From Pseudomonadota bacterium (GTDB taxonomy: Bacteria; Pseudomonadota; Alphaproteobacteria; Rhizobiales; Hyphomicrobiaceae), in NCBI GenBank assembly GCA_023426855.1, contig JAEZBU010000194.1, forward strand, positions 1-13,366: a DNA stretch of 13,366 nucleotides, written 5' to 3'. Made by a program: the position numbers and the translations under genes. The notes below the pieces were generated by a model that saw only the letters and a program-made list of their open reading frames with translations, did not search any database and was not told where the DNA came from. Below, one piece after another: positions 5,707 through 13,366 of this stretch (the stretch's first letter is position 1; every line of letters begins with the position of its first letter).

Positions 5707-6420
5707 TCAGGCGACGGTCAGCTGCTGAAGCGAGACCAGTTCCTTGATGCCCTTGCGGGCCAAAGCCATCAGTTGGTCAAACCGTTCCTGGCTGAACGGC
5801 TCTTTCTCGGCCGTGCCCTGGACTTCGACGATGCCGCCGGAGCCGGTCATGACGAAATTGGCGTCGGCGTCGGCCTCAGAATCCTCGGCATAATCGAGGT
5901 CGAGCACCGGCTCGCCGAGGTAGAGACCAGCGGACACTGCCGCGACCTGATCCTTCAGCACCTTGCCGCCGATCATGTCACGCGCCTGCATCCACTGCAG
6001 ACAGTCGTGCAAAGCGACCCAGGCGCCGGTGATGGCCGCGGTGCGCGTGCCGCCATCGGCCTGCAGCACGTCGCAGTCGATCGAAATCTGGCGCTCGCCG
6101 AGCTTCTGTAAATCAACCACCGAGCGCAGTGCGCGGCCGATCAGCCGCTGAATTTCCTGCGTGCGACCCGAGGGGTGGCCGACCGTCGACTCGCGCCGGT
6201 TACGATCGGTCGTAGCCCGCGGCAGCATGCCGTACTCGGCCGTGACCCAGCCGCGCCCCTGGTTTTTCAGCCACGGCGGCACCCGCTCTTCAAGGCTGGC
6301 AGTGCACAGGACATGCGTATTGCCGAACTTGATCAGGCATGAGCCCTCGGCGTGCATGGAGACGGCACGCTCGAACGAGACGCGACGAAGTTCATCAGGG
6401 TTGCGTTTTGATGGGCGCAT
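5707..6420 (-). CDS. rph: Ribonuclease PH
   Basis: A 237-aa phosphorolytic 3'-to-5' exoribonuclease that trims tRNA 3' ends, normally as a hexamer. The N-terminus MRPSKRNPDELRRVSFER is typical. The phosphate-binding residues R86 (in GHPSGRTQEIQRLIGRALR) and G124-T125-R126 (in ADGGTRTA) fall at the same numbers as in the E. coli enzyme as I know it. AVSAGL and the C-terminal GTAEKEPFSQER segment also match. Length is normal. No clear Shine-Dalgarno site precedes the ATG at 6420. It is first in the minus-strand run rph-VOC-rdgB-hemW, with a 72-bp gap to the VOC gene, and divergent from hrcA, an arrangement I associate with Hyphomicrobiales. Confidence 0.96.
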   Translation of the reverse strand: MRPSKRNPDELRRVSFERAVSMHAEGSCLIKFGNTHVLCTASLEERVPPWLKNQGRGWVTAEYGMLPRATTDRNRRESTVGHPSGRTQEIQRLIGRALRSVVDLQKLGERQISIDCDVLQADGGTRTAAITGAWVALHDCLQWMQARDMIGGKVLKDQVAAVSAGLYLGEPVLDLDYAEDSEADADANFVMTGSGGIVEVQGTAEKEPFSQERFDQLMALARKGIKELVSLQQLTVA

Positions 6421-6466
6421 GGCGATCTATTGGTAGCGATGTTGCACAGGATGGGTGAGAGGGACA

Positions 6467-6555
6467 GATCGAGACTGCCCAATTCTGCGGCACCCTAAAG
6501 GGCGATCGACCGGCAGGGAAGCGGAAATCGTTCCCTGGCGGAGTGCCGGTTTTTT
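6467..6555 (+). ncRNA. Candidate small RNA in the rph-hrcA spacer
   Basis: The segment ahead of the orphan terminator can fold: GATCG (6467-6471) with CGATC (6503-6507), GCCC (6477-6480) with GGGC (6500-6503), and a small CCC-TAAA-GGG hairpin (6493-6502). Some of these are mutually exclusive. They lie directly 5' of a strong intrinsic terminator, as expected for a short independent transcript of about 90-120 nt. A weak -35-like TTGCAC lies near 6443. No ORF is present. I do not recognise the sequence, and promoter support is poor. Confidence 0.3.
6509..6555 (+). terminator. Orphan intrinsic terminator upstream of hrcA
   Basis: ACCGGCA (6509-6515) pairs with TGCCGGT (6544-6550). Inside it GGGAA (6516-6520) pairs with TTCCC (6531-6535) around a 10-nt loop, leaving a one-sided bulge at 6536-6543. 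T6550-6555 follow immediately. It points toward hrcA, but no plus-strand gene precedes it. It therefore either ends a small RNA or attenuates a long hrcA leader; the hrcA start is 123 bp further on. Confidence 0.65.
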
Positions 6556-6605
6556 CGTACCGCACCACGTTCCTTGTGATATCGCACCTGCTGCCAACCG
6601 CTGAT

Positions 6606-6635
6606 TTGACGAGCTTGCGCCCGGCGTCCTAGTCT
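6606..6635 (+). promoter_or_regulatory. Candidate sigma-70-type promoter of hrcA
   Basis: TTGACG (6606-6611), an 18-nt spacer and TAGTCT (6630-6635) resemble a housekeeping promoter and lie 44 bp before the hrcA ATG, downstream of the orphan terminator. The predicted transcript start near 6642 would give a leader of about 37 nt. No CIRCE element overlaps it. Confidence 0.4.
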
Positions 6636-6678
6636 CCGTCAGATCCGTTGTTGGAGGTGCTAACCCCATACCACCAGC

Positions 6679-7737
6679 ATGACAGAGATCCCCAGCGGGC
6701 TGACCCAGCTCAACGAACGTTCCCGAGAGATCTTCCGGCGGATTGTCGAGACCTACCTCGCAACCGGCGAGCCGGTAGGTTCGCGCAACCTGTCGCGCAA
6801 TCTGCCGATGACGCTGTCGCCGGCCTCGGTGCGCAACGTCATGTCCGACCTGGAGCAGCTCGGGCTGATCTTCGCGCCGCACACTTCGGCCGGCCGCCTG
6901 CCGACCCACATGGGTCTGCGCATGTTCGTGGATGGTCTGCTGGAACTCGGCGATCTGACCGAGGAGGAACGTAAGCGGATCCAGGCGCAAATCAGTTTCA
7001 AGCGCCAGAAATCCGTCGACCAGGTCCTCATGGAAGCCGGCGAGATGATTTCCGGCCTGTCGCATTGCGCCGGCGTCGTGCTGGCGGAGAAGCAGGTCAG
7101 CCGCCTTAAACACATCGAATTCGTACCGCTGGATCCGGGCCGCGCGCTGGTCGTGCTGGTCGGCGAGGACCAGAACGTCGAAAACCGCGTCATCGCGCTG
7201 CCGCCGGGTTTGCCGCCGTCGGCTCTCATCGAAGCAGCGAACTACCTCAACGCCCACGTCCGCGGCCTGTCCATCGATGAGGCCCGTGGCGCGATGGAGC
7301 AACAGCTCGCAACCGCCAAGGCCGAACTCGACACGCTCACGCAAAAGGTCATCGAGGCCGGCCTTGCCGAGTGGTCCGGCATGGTCGGCGACCGCCAGAA
7401 CCTGATCGTGCGCGGGCAGTCGAACCTGCTGAAGGATCTGACCGCGATCGAGGAACTGGAACGTATTCGCAAGCTTTTCGAGGATCTGGAAGCCAAGCGC
7501 GACCTGATCCAGCTTCTCGGATTGGCGGAACGGGCCGAGGGCGTACGCATTTTCATTGGATCGGAGAACAAGCTGTTCTCGATGTCCGGCTCCTCGCTGA
7601 TCGTGGCGCCGTTCCAGGACAACACGCGCAAGATCGTCGGCGTGCTGGGCGTGATCGGGCCGACGCGGCTCAATTATGGTCGCATCATTCCGATGGTGGA
7701 CTACACGGCCAAACTCGTCGGCCGGCTGCTGACTTGA
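6679..7737 (+). CDS. hrcA: Heat-inducible transcription repressor HrcA
   Basis: A 352-aa repressor. The N-terminal winged helix-turn-helix region (about residues 10-85) includes EPVGSRNLSRNLPMTLSPASVRNVMSDLEQLGLI and HTSAGRLPT, the most conserved HrcA signature. A GAF-like domain and the C-terminal end (GVLGVIGPTRLNYGRIIPMVDYTA) follow. HrcA dimers bind CIRCE inverted repeats, classically upstream of groESL, and depend on GroEL for activity. The ATG at 6679 is the first start after an in-frame TAA at 6661. The only good GGAGG (6652-6656) is 22 nt upstream, unusually far. The stop codon overlaps a heat-shock promoter candidate for grpE. Confidence 0.96.
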   Translation: MTEIPSGLTQLNERSREIFRRIVETYLATGEPVGSRNLSRNLPMTLSPASVRNVMSDLEQLGLIFAPHTSAGRLPTHMGLRMFVDGLLELGDLTEEERKRIQAQISFKRQKSVDQVLMEAGEMISGLSHCAGVVLAEKQVSRLKHIEFVPLDPGRALVVLVGEDQNVENRVIALPPGLPPSALIEAANYLNAHVRGLSIDEARGAMEQQLATAKAELDTLTQKVIEAGLAEWSGMVGDRQNLIVRGQSNLLKDLTAIEELERIRKLFEDLEAKRDLIQLLGLAERAEGVRIFIGSENKLFSMSGSSLIVAPFQDNTRKIVGVLGVIGPTRLNYGRIIPMVDYTAKLVGRLLT

Positions 7738-7760
7738 TTTTTGTACGCTTGCGCCCATCA
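7733..7760 (+). promoter_or_regulatory. Candidate RpoH (sigma-32) promoter of grpE
   Basis: CTTGATT (7733-7739), 13 nt, then GCCCATCA (7753-7760) is close to the sigma-32 consensus CTTGAAA-N13-CCCCATNT. In alphaproteobacterial terms it is CTTG-N17-CCCATCA against CTTG-N16-18-CYTATNT. The -35 overlaps the hrcA stop codon. Transcription from here would give grpE a leader of about 135 nt. Confidence 0.5.
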
Positions 7761-7819
7761 TTAAGGACGAATTTGTCCACCCAGGCTGTTTTCGGTGTGT
7801 GCGATCGGGTAAGCCGTTC

Positions 7820-7840
7820 GCGCGCACCTTGAATGCGCGC
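7820..7840 (+). other. Hairpin in the grpE leader
   Basis: GCGCGCA (7820-7826) and TGCGCGC (7834-7840) form a perfect 7-bp stem with a CCTTGAA loop, 61 nt before the grpE ATG. No T-run follows, so it is not a terminator. It could affect leader stability. The rest of the hrcA-grpE spacer shows no gene. Confidence 0.4.
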
Positions 7841-7901
7841 CGCGTGGCACAAGCAAACCCTTCGTCGACACGTTCGAACGATAACAAGGTACCGAGGCCT
7901 T

Positions 7902-8573
7902 ATGAGCGGAAATCCAAACACCGACGATCCGAAATCGATGGCGGATCAGGCACCCGACAACACACCGGATGACGCGGCGGATGTGGCACAGCAGTCTTCG
8001 CTAGAGGCCGGAGCATTCGAAGCGCGCATAGCCGAGCTCGACGGTCAGGTTTCCGACCTCACCGACCGGTTGCTGCGTGCGCATGCCGAGATGGACAATA
8101 TCCGCAAGCGGGCCGAACGCGACAAGACCGACATGGCCAAGTACGCCATCTCGAAATTCGCCAACGATGTGCTTTCCATCGGCGACAACTTTGCGCGCGC
8201 CGCGGGTGCGGTTCCGGCCGGTGCCGCCGACCAGGATCCGACGCTGAAGGCGCTGCTCGAAGGCGTCACCATGATGGAGCGCGAGTTCCTCAATGTGCTC
8301 GAACGCCACGGCGTGAAGCGCATCGATCCCACAGACGAACCATTCAATCCGCATCTGCACCAAGCGGTCATGGAGCAGCAGAACGCCGAAGTGCCGAGCG
8401 GTACGGTGGTGCAGGTGTTCCAGCCTGGCTACACGATCGAGGATCGCGTGCTGCGTCCTGCGATGGTGGTTGTGGCCAAGGGCGGACCGAAAACCGCTGA
8501 GAAGCCGTCAGCCGAAGCCGCACCGGATAGTGCGGCAAATGATGACGACAGCAACGCTCAGAGCAACGGCTGA
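7902..8573 (+). CDS. grpE: Nucleotide exchange factor GrpE
   Basis: A 223-aa co-chaperone that forms a dimer and releases ADP from DnaK. An acidic, disordered N-terminus (1-40) is followed by a long coiled-coil helix (about 45-110) with LLRAHAEMDNIRKRAERDK, then the C-terminal beta domain, with HQAVMEQQNAEVPSGTVVQVFQPGYTIEDRVLRPAMVVVAKG as the family signature. The acidic tail after the signature is variable. The frame is open upstream to 7833, but ATG 7902 has GAGG 4 nt ahead and gives the normal N-terminus. It lies 164 bp after hrcA with its own heat-shock promoter candidate. It converges on alkB with a 20-bp gap and no visible terminator. Confidence 0.96.
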   Translation: MSGNPNTDDPKSMADQAPDNTPDDAADVAQQSSLEAGAFEARIAELDGQVSDLTDRLLRAHAEMDNIRKRAERDKTDMAKYAISKFANDVLSIGDNFARAAGAVPAGAADQDPTLKALLEGVTMMEREFLNVLERHGVKRIDPTDEPFNPHLHQAVMEQQNAEVPSGTVVQVFQPGYTIEDRVLRPAMVVVAKGGPKTAEKPSAEAAPDSAANDDDSNAQSNG

Positions 8574-8593
8574 TCGTGCAGTTCCGGGCGACA

Positions 8594-9214
8594 TCACGGC
8601 TTGGTCACGCGGCGCAGCGTGAGATTGATCCGGCCACCTCCGGGGATGAGATCGGACGTCCCCGGCACCAGCCGGTCGATACCGTGATAGGCCATCCGCG
8701 ACTCGCCGCCCAGCACGACGACATCTCCCGATTTCAGCGTCAGACGGATTTTCGCGTCGGCGCGGCGGGTGCCGCCAATGTGGAACACAGCATCGTCACC
8801 CAGCGAAACCGATACGACCGGCGCCAGCCTGTCCGCCTCGTCGGCATCGACGTGGCTGCCCATCCTGGTTCCCGCGCGGTAGATGTTGATCAGGCACGCC
8901 TCGGGCGGCGCCGGATAGTCCGCAACGTCGCCCCATATCTGCATAAGCATCGCAGGGATGTCGGGCCACGGCGCACCCGTAACAGGGTGACTGGCCTGGT
9001 AACGATATCCGCCGTCTTTGTCGGTGACCCAGCCAAGCGGCCCGGCATTGGTCATCATCACCGACAAGGGCTTTCCCGTGCGCGGCATCGTCGGTCGATA
9101 CGGCTGGGCCTGTTCAAAAACCCTTCCAATGGCGCCAAACAGCTGTATCTGCTGCGTCGGATCGAGATAGCCGGCCAAGTGACGAGCCCCCGGTGGCAGC
9201 GCCTCAGCTATCAT
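8594..9214 (-). CDS. alkB: AlkB-type Fe(II)/2-oxoglutarate-dependent DNA dealkylase
   Basis: A 206-aa enzyme of the AlkB family, which oxidatively removes methyl groups from 1-methyladenine and 3-methylcytosine in DNA or RNA. The iron triad is seen as H121 and D123 (in MGSHVDADEAD) and H177 (in AYHGID). R195 and R201 in GGGRINLTLRR match the conserved C-terminal arginines, the first of which binds 2-oxoglutarate. ACLINIYRAGTRMGSH is the typical NxY region. GAGG lies 7 nt before the ATG at 9214. Length fits E. coli AlkB. It sits alone on the minus strand between grpE and dnaK, sharing a 289-bp divergent region with dnaK. No ada or other adaptive-response gene is nearby. Confidence 0.94.
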   Translation of the reverse strand: MIAEALPPGARHLAGYLDPTQQIQLFGAIGRVFEQAQPYRPTMPRTGKPLSVMMTNAGPLGWVTDKDGGYRYQASHPVTGAPWPDIPAMLMQIWGDVADYPAPPEACLINIYRAGTRMGSHVDADEADRLAPVVSVSLGDDAVFHIGGTRRADAKIRLTLKSGDVVVLGGESRMAYHGIDRLVPGTSDLIPGGGRINLTLRRVTKP

Positions 9215-9347
9215 AACGATACCTCATGATTTGAGCCCGGCCGGGCGTTGAAAGACGCCAAGTTTGCTGCCGCATCCAGGCCAGATGTGGAAAGAACGCA
9301 GTAAAAGCACAGGCATCTATTTTGTAACAACCTCGTCGACTACTGCC

Positions 9348-9377
9348 GTTGCAGGCCCAATCACCCCCGCTTATATA
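9348..9377 (+). promoter_or_regulatory. Candidate RpoH (sigma-32) promoter of dnaK
   Basis: GTTG (9348-9351), an 18-nt spacer and CTTATAT (9370-9376) match the alphaproteobacterial heat-shock form CTTG-N16-18-CYTATNT except at the first base of the -35. A run of C (9364-9368) directly before the -10 is also reminiscent of the enterobacterial CCCCAT element. Transcription would start near 9385, leaving a leader of about 120 nt before dnaK. Confidence 0.55.
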
Positions 9378-9419
9378 CCGGCAGATCTACTGCAGAAGCT
9401 CCTGGGGGCCGTATCGCCA

Positions 9420-9469
9420 ACCCCGTTCGGGTAGGGGGCTTGCCGGACGCCGAAAGTGATTGGGTCCGG
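9420..9469 (+). other. Structured 5' leader of dnaK
   Basis: Two hairpins can be drawn in the leader: ACCC (9420-9423) with GGGT (9429-9432), loop CGTTC; and CCGGAC (9443-9448) with GTCCGG (9464-9469), loop 15 nt. G-runs at 9406-9410 and 9434-9438 could compete for the C-run at 9421-9424. The ribosome site GAGAGG (9486-9491) is outside these stems, so a simple site-masking RNA thermometer is not evident. Confidence 0.35.
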
Positions 9470-9503
9470 GCGGTCCGCCGTAATGAGAGAGGAATAGACC
9501 GAT

Positions 9504-11432
<1,929 letters not shown>

Positions 11433-11443
11433 CACTCCAGGCC

Positions 11444-11567
11444 GGCCAGGGGCAACAAACGTAACAAGACCCTCGCCAAGGGGAACACGTATCGGCGAGC
11501 CTGGATGACCTCCGGGCTCGCACGGATCTTAAATTGGCCAGGGTCTTGCTCGTCCAGCGGGGGACGA
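11444..11567 (+). other. Nested inverted repeats in the dnaK-dnaJ spacer
   Basis: CAAGACCCTCGCCAA (11465-11479) and TTGGCCAGGGTCTTG (11534-11548) pair over 14 of 15 positions (one C-C mismatch) and enclose 54 nt. Inside, GCGAGCC (11495-11501) pairs perfectly with GGCTCGC (11515-11521). A third hairpin, TCGTCC (11550-11555) with GGACGA (11562-11567), follows. GGCCAGGG also occurs upstream at 11444-11451 and could pair with the same left arm, so two exclusive folds are possible. No U-run follows the structure, so it is not an ordinary terminator. It probably governs processing, stability or partial termination between the two chaperone genes (inference). Confidence 0.7.
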
Positions 11568-11610
11568 CAGTCGCCACCTCGCAGACGGATCGGAGCAACG
11601 GACGTCCGGA

Positions 11611-12759
11611 ATGGCCAAGCGCGACTATTATGAAATTCTAGGCGTATCCAGATCCGCCAGCGAGCAAGACCTCAAATCGGCATTCCGCAAGCTCGCCAAG
11701 GAATGCCATCCCGACGCCAACGCCGGCGACAAAGCCGCCGAGCAGCGCTTCAAGGAATTGGCAGAGGCTTACGAAGCCCTGAAAGATCCGCAGAAGCGTG
11801 CCGCCTACGACCAATTCGGCCACGCCGCATTCGACGGCGCCCGCGGTGGTCCCGGCGCCGGTTTCGGGCCTGATTTCGCCGCCTCGATGTCGGACATCTT
11901 CGACGATCTGTTCGGCGATTTCATGGGCGGACGGCGCGGCGGTGGTGGCGGGCGTCAGCGCTCAGGCCGCGAGCGGGGCGCTGACCTGCGCTACAATCTC
12001 GAAATTACGCTGGAAGAAGCCTATCTCGGCAAGATGGCACAGATCCGTGTGCCAACCAGTGTCGCCTGCGAGAAGTGCTCCGGTAGCGGCTCCAAGCCCG
12101 GCACCAAACCGACAAGCTGCCCGACCTGCGCCGGTTTCGGCAAGGTGCGCGCCTCGCAGGGCTTCTTCACCATCGAACGCACCTGTCCGACCTGCCAGGG
12201 TCGCGGCGAGATCATCGAAGACCCCTGCACACATTGCTCGGGTTCGGGCCGCGTGACGCGCGAACGCACGCTGTCAGTCAACATTCCGCCCGGCGTCGAG
12301 GATGGCACGCGCATTCGCCTTGCTGGCGAAGGCGAGGCCGGATTGCGCGGCGGACCGGCGGGCGATCTCTACATTTTCCTGTCGATCAAGACGCACGAGC
12401 TGTTCCAGCGCGACGGCGCCGACATCTTCTGCATGGTGCCGATCTCGATGATCACCGCCGCACTCGGCGGCCAGATCGAGGTGCCCACGCTCGATGGCGG
12501 CGTGACGCGGGTCAAGGTTCCGGAAGGCACCGAGACCGGCAAGCAGTTCCGCCTCAAGAGCAAGGGTATGCCGGTGCTGCGCTCCAAGGCGCTGGGCGAC
12601 ATGTACATTCAGGTCGAGGTTGAAACGCCGAAGGCCCTGACGCGGCGTCAGCGCGAGCTGCTCGAGGAATTCGAACGCGAGAGCCACAAGGACACCAGTC
12701 CCGAAAGCGCCGGCTTCTTCTCCAAGGTCAAGGAGTTCTTCGACGGACGCGGCGGCTGA
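11611..12759 (+). CDS. dnaJ: Molecular chaperone DnaJ (Hsp40, type I)
   Basis: A 382-aa type I J-protein that delivers clients to DnaK and stimulates its ATPase. The J domain (1-70) has the HPD tripeptide at 33-35. A Gly/Phe-rich linker (about 75-120) contains GAGFGPDF and a GGRRGGGGG run. Four zinc-binding repeats are intact: cysteine pairs at 153/156, 170/173, 192/195 and 206/209. The C-terminal client-binding domains follow to RDGADIFCMVPISMITAALGG and beyond. Ribosome-site candidates are GGAG 15 nt upstream or the CGGA directly before ATG. A 10-bp palindrome CGGACGTCCG (11599-11608) sits between them and the start. It converges on the aconitase-X small subunit gene with a 45-bp gap and no clear terminator. 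Confidence 0.98.
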   Translation: MAKRDYYEILGVSRSASEQDLKSAFRKLAKECHPDANAGDKAAEQRFKELAEAYEALKDPQKRAAYDQFGHAAFDGARGGPGAGFGPDFAASMSDIFDDLFGDFMGGRRGGGGGRQRSGRERGADLRYNLEITLEEAYLGKMAQIRVPTSVACEKCSGSGSKPGTKPTSCPTCAGFGKVRASQGFFTIERTCPTCQGRGEIIEDPCTHCSGSGRVTRERTLSVNIPPGVEDGTRIRLAGEGEAGLRGGPAGDLYIFLSIKTHELFQRDGADIFCMVPISMITAALGGQIEVPTLDGGVTRVKVPEGTETGKQFRLKSKGMPVLRSKALGDMYIQVEVETPKALTRRQRELLEEFERESHKDTSPESAGFFSKVKEFFDGRGG

Positions 12760-12804
12760 GGCTCCGCGCTCCGTACCTCCCGTCATTCGACCGATAATCG
12801 CCCC

Positions 12805-13224
12805 TTACGGTACGACCTGCACATCGCCGTCCTTCACGGTGATGCGTCCGGTCTCCGGCAGTGCGCGAAGGGCGGCGCGATCGACATGCAGCACCGGCGG
12901 CGCGTCATAGCCCATTTCCCGCGCCACCAGGCAGCCGACGATCAGGATCGCATCCGCTTCGCCCATCAGCAGCGCGGCCGGCGCCACCTTGTTGTGAATG
13001 AGCTCCAGGAACACGTACGACGACGACGACGAGCCAATCGGATTTTCAAGCACCAGAACCTTGTCGCGCACGTTCTGGCCGCGCTGCGGGTGACTGCCCA
13101 GAATGATCTCGCCGGTTGCGGGATTGACGCCGCCCCAGAAGCTCAGCGGCGCCGATAGCTTCAACACCGCACCCTGCGCCGCACCGGGATACAGAACGCG
13201 CCCGTTTGCCGATACCGCGCTCAT
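12805..13224 (-). CDS. Aconitase X small (swivel) subunit, DUF126 family
   Basis: A 139-aa protein matching the DUF126/aconitase-X swivel domain. GGVNPATGEI (31-40) and the serine-rich GSSSSSYVFLEL (64-75) are the family signatures; the serine segment contributes to the active site. Bacterial aconitase-X heterodimers include cis-3-hydroxy-L-proline dehydratase, while archaeal ones include a mevalonate 5-phosphate dehydratase. The substrate here is unknown. The ATG at 13224 overlaps the TGA of the large subunit gene (ATGA), which decides the start over a GTG six bases upstream at 13230. Both subunits together make the enzyme. The five serines are all TCG codons, a trinucleotide run at about 13018-13032. 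Confidence 0.88.
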   Translation of the reverse strand: MSAVSANGRVLYPGAAQGAVLKLSAPLSFWGGVNPATGEIILGSHPQRGQNVRDKVLVLENPIGSSSSSYVFLELIHNKVAPAALLMGEADAILIVGCLVAREMGYDAPPVLHVDRAALRALPETGRITVKDGDVQVVP

Positions 13225-13366
13225 GACCACACCCTCTCATCGCGGATAATTCGACCGCTGACGGCCGCTTCAACGCACTCGGCCATGCTGCCGTACACGA
13301 CAGACCAGCCCGTATTTCCCGGCGCGTAGTTGGCGAACTTGCCCGAGTTGGTCAGCAGCACGCCGA
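13221..13366 (-). CDS. Aconitase X catalytic (large) subunit, C-terminal fragment
   Basis: The last 47 codons and stop of a minus-strand gene whose 5' part is outside the window. The visible end contains TNSGKFANYAPGNTGW and YGSMAECVEAAVSG, matching the C-terminal region of the aconitase-X large subunit (DUF521). The TGA at 13223-13221 overlaps the ATG of the small subunit gene. In the family this subunit carries the Fe-S cluster or metal site, which would lie in the missing part. The call rests on this short segment together with the adjacent DUF126 gene. Confidence 0.82.
   Translation of the reverse strand, partial: GVLLTNSGKFANYAPGNTGWSVVYGSMAECVEAAVSGRIIRDERVWS

Noticed and set aside
6635..6663. 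Possible CIRCE operator before hrcA (GAGGTGCTAA resembles the right half GAGTGCTAA).
   Set aside because: There is an extra base in the half-site, and no TTAGCACTC-like left half at the required 9-nt spacing. No CIRCE was seen elsewhere in the window.
6427..7887. Minus-strand open frame of 486 codons opposite hrcA.
   Set aside because: It mirrors the GC-rich third positions of hrcA, has no family features, and its product is Arg/His/Gln-rich low-order sequence. It is an antisense shadow.
8574..8593. Terminator between convergent grpE and alkB.
   Set aside because: Only 20 bp, with no stem and T-run seen. The same applies to the 12760-12804 gap after dnaJ.

Overview
The window reads as chromosomal DNA of a GC-rich alphaproteobacterium, most likely a member of the Hyphomicrobiales (Rhizobiales). 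The pointers are the gene set and order (rph, a VOC protein, rdgB and hemW on one strand; hrcA, grpE, dnaK and dnaJ on the other), the DnaK C-terminus of the VVDAEFEEVKD type, and alphaproteobacterial RpoH-like promoter motifs. Genus assignment is not supported by anything I can see.

Layout. (1) 1-930: an atypical left end. Three tightly tiled minus-strand ORFs (141 aa, 54 aa and one running off the edge) have codon use unlike the rest of the window, a serine-rich leader protein, five copies of the octamer GGTACGCT, and a 150-bp upstream region full of inverted repeats. I recognise no family here. It may be mobile or phage-derived DNA. (2) 932-2063: dsbB and a YqaA/DedA-type membrane protein gene, minus strand, 4 bp apart. 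(3) 2137-3488: a small helical protein gene (minus, ending at a strong bidirectional terminator) divergent from a GcvA-type LysR regulator, with a GTAT-N9-ATAC dyad between them. (4) 3394-6420: a minus-strand housekeeping run, rph, VOC protein, rdgB, hemW. The hemW tail overlaps the LysR tail by 95 bp. (5) 6421-6678: the divergent rph/hrcA spacer, which holds an orphan intrinsic terminator and possibly a small RNA. (6) 6679-12759: the heat-shock chaperone block hrcA, grpE, dnaK, dnaJ, with an alkB-type DNA repair gene inserted on the opposite strand between grpE and dnaK. (7) 12805-13366: two subunits of an aconitase-X enzyme, minus strand, the large one cut by the window edge.

How the genes work together. 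DnaK, DnaJ and GrpE form one ATP-driven folding machine, and HrcA is a heat-sensitive repressor that normally acts at CIRCE operators. No CIRCE is visible here. RpoH-like motifs sit before grpE and dnaK instead, so the local chaperone genes look sigma-32 controlled. The rph-VOC-rdgB-hemW run joins RNA 3'-end trimming, nucleotide-pool sanitation and heme handling in one probable transcription unit.

Most interesting unexplained items: the nested, possibly switchable RNA structure in the dnaK-dnaJ spacer; the orphan terminator/sRNA candidate before hrcA; and the foreign-looking minus-strand cassette at the left end.
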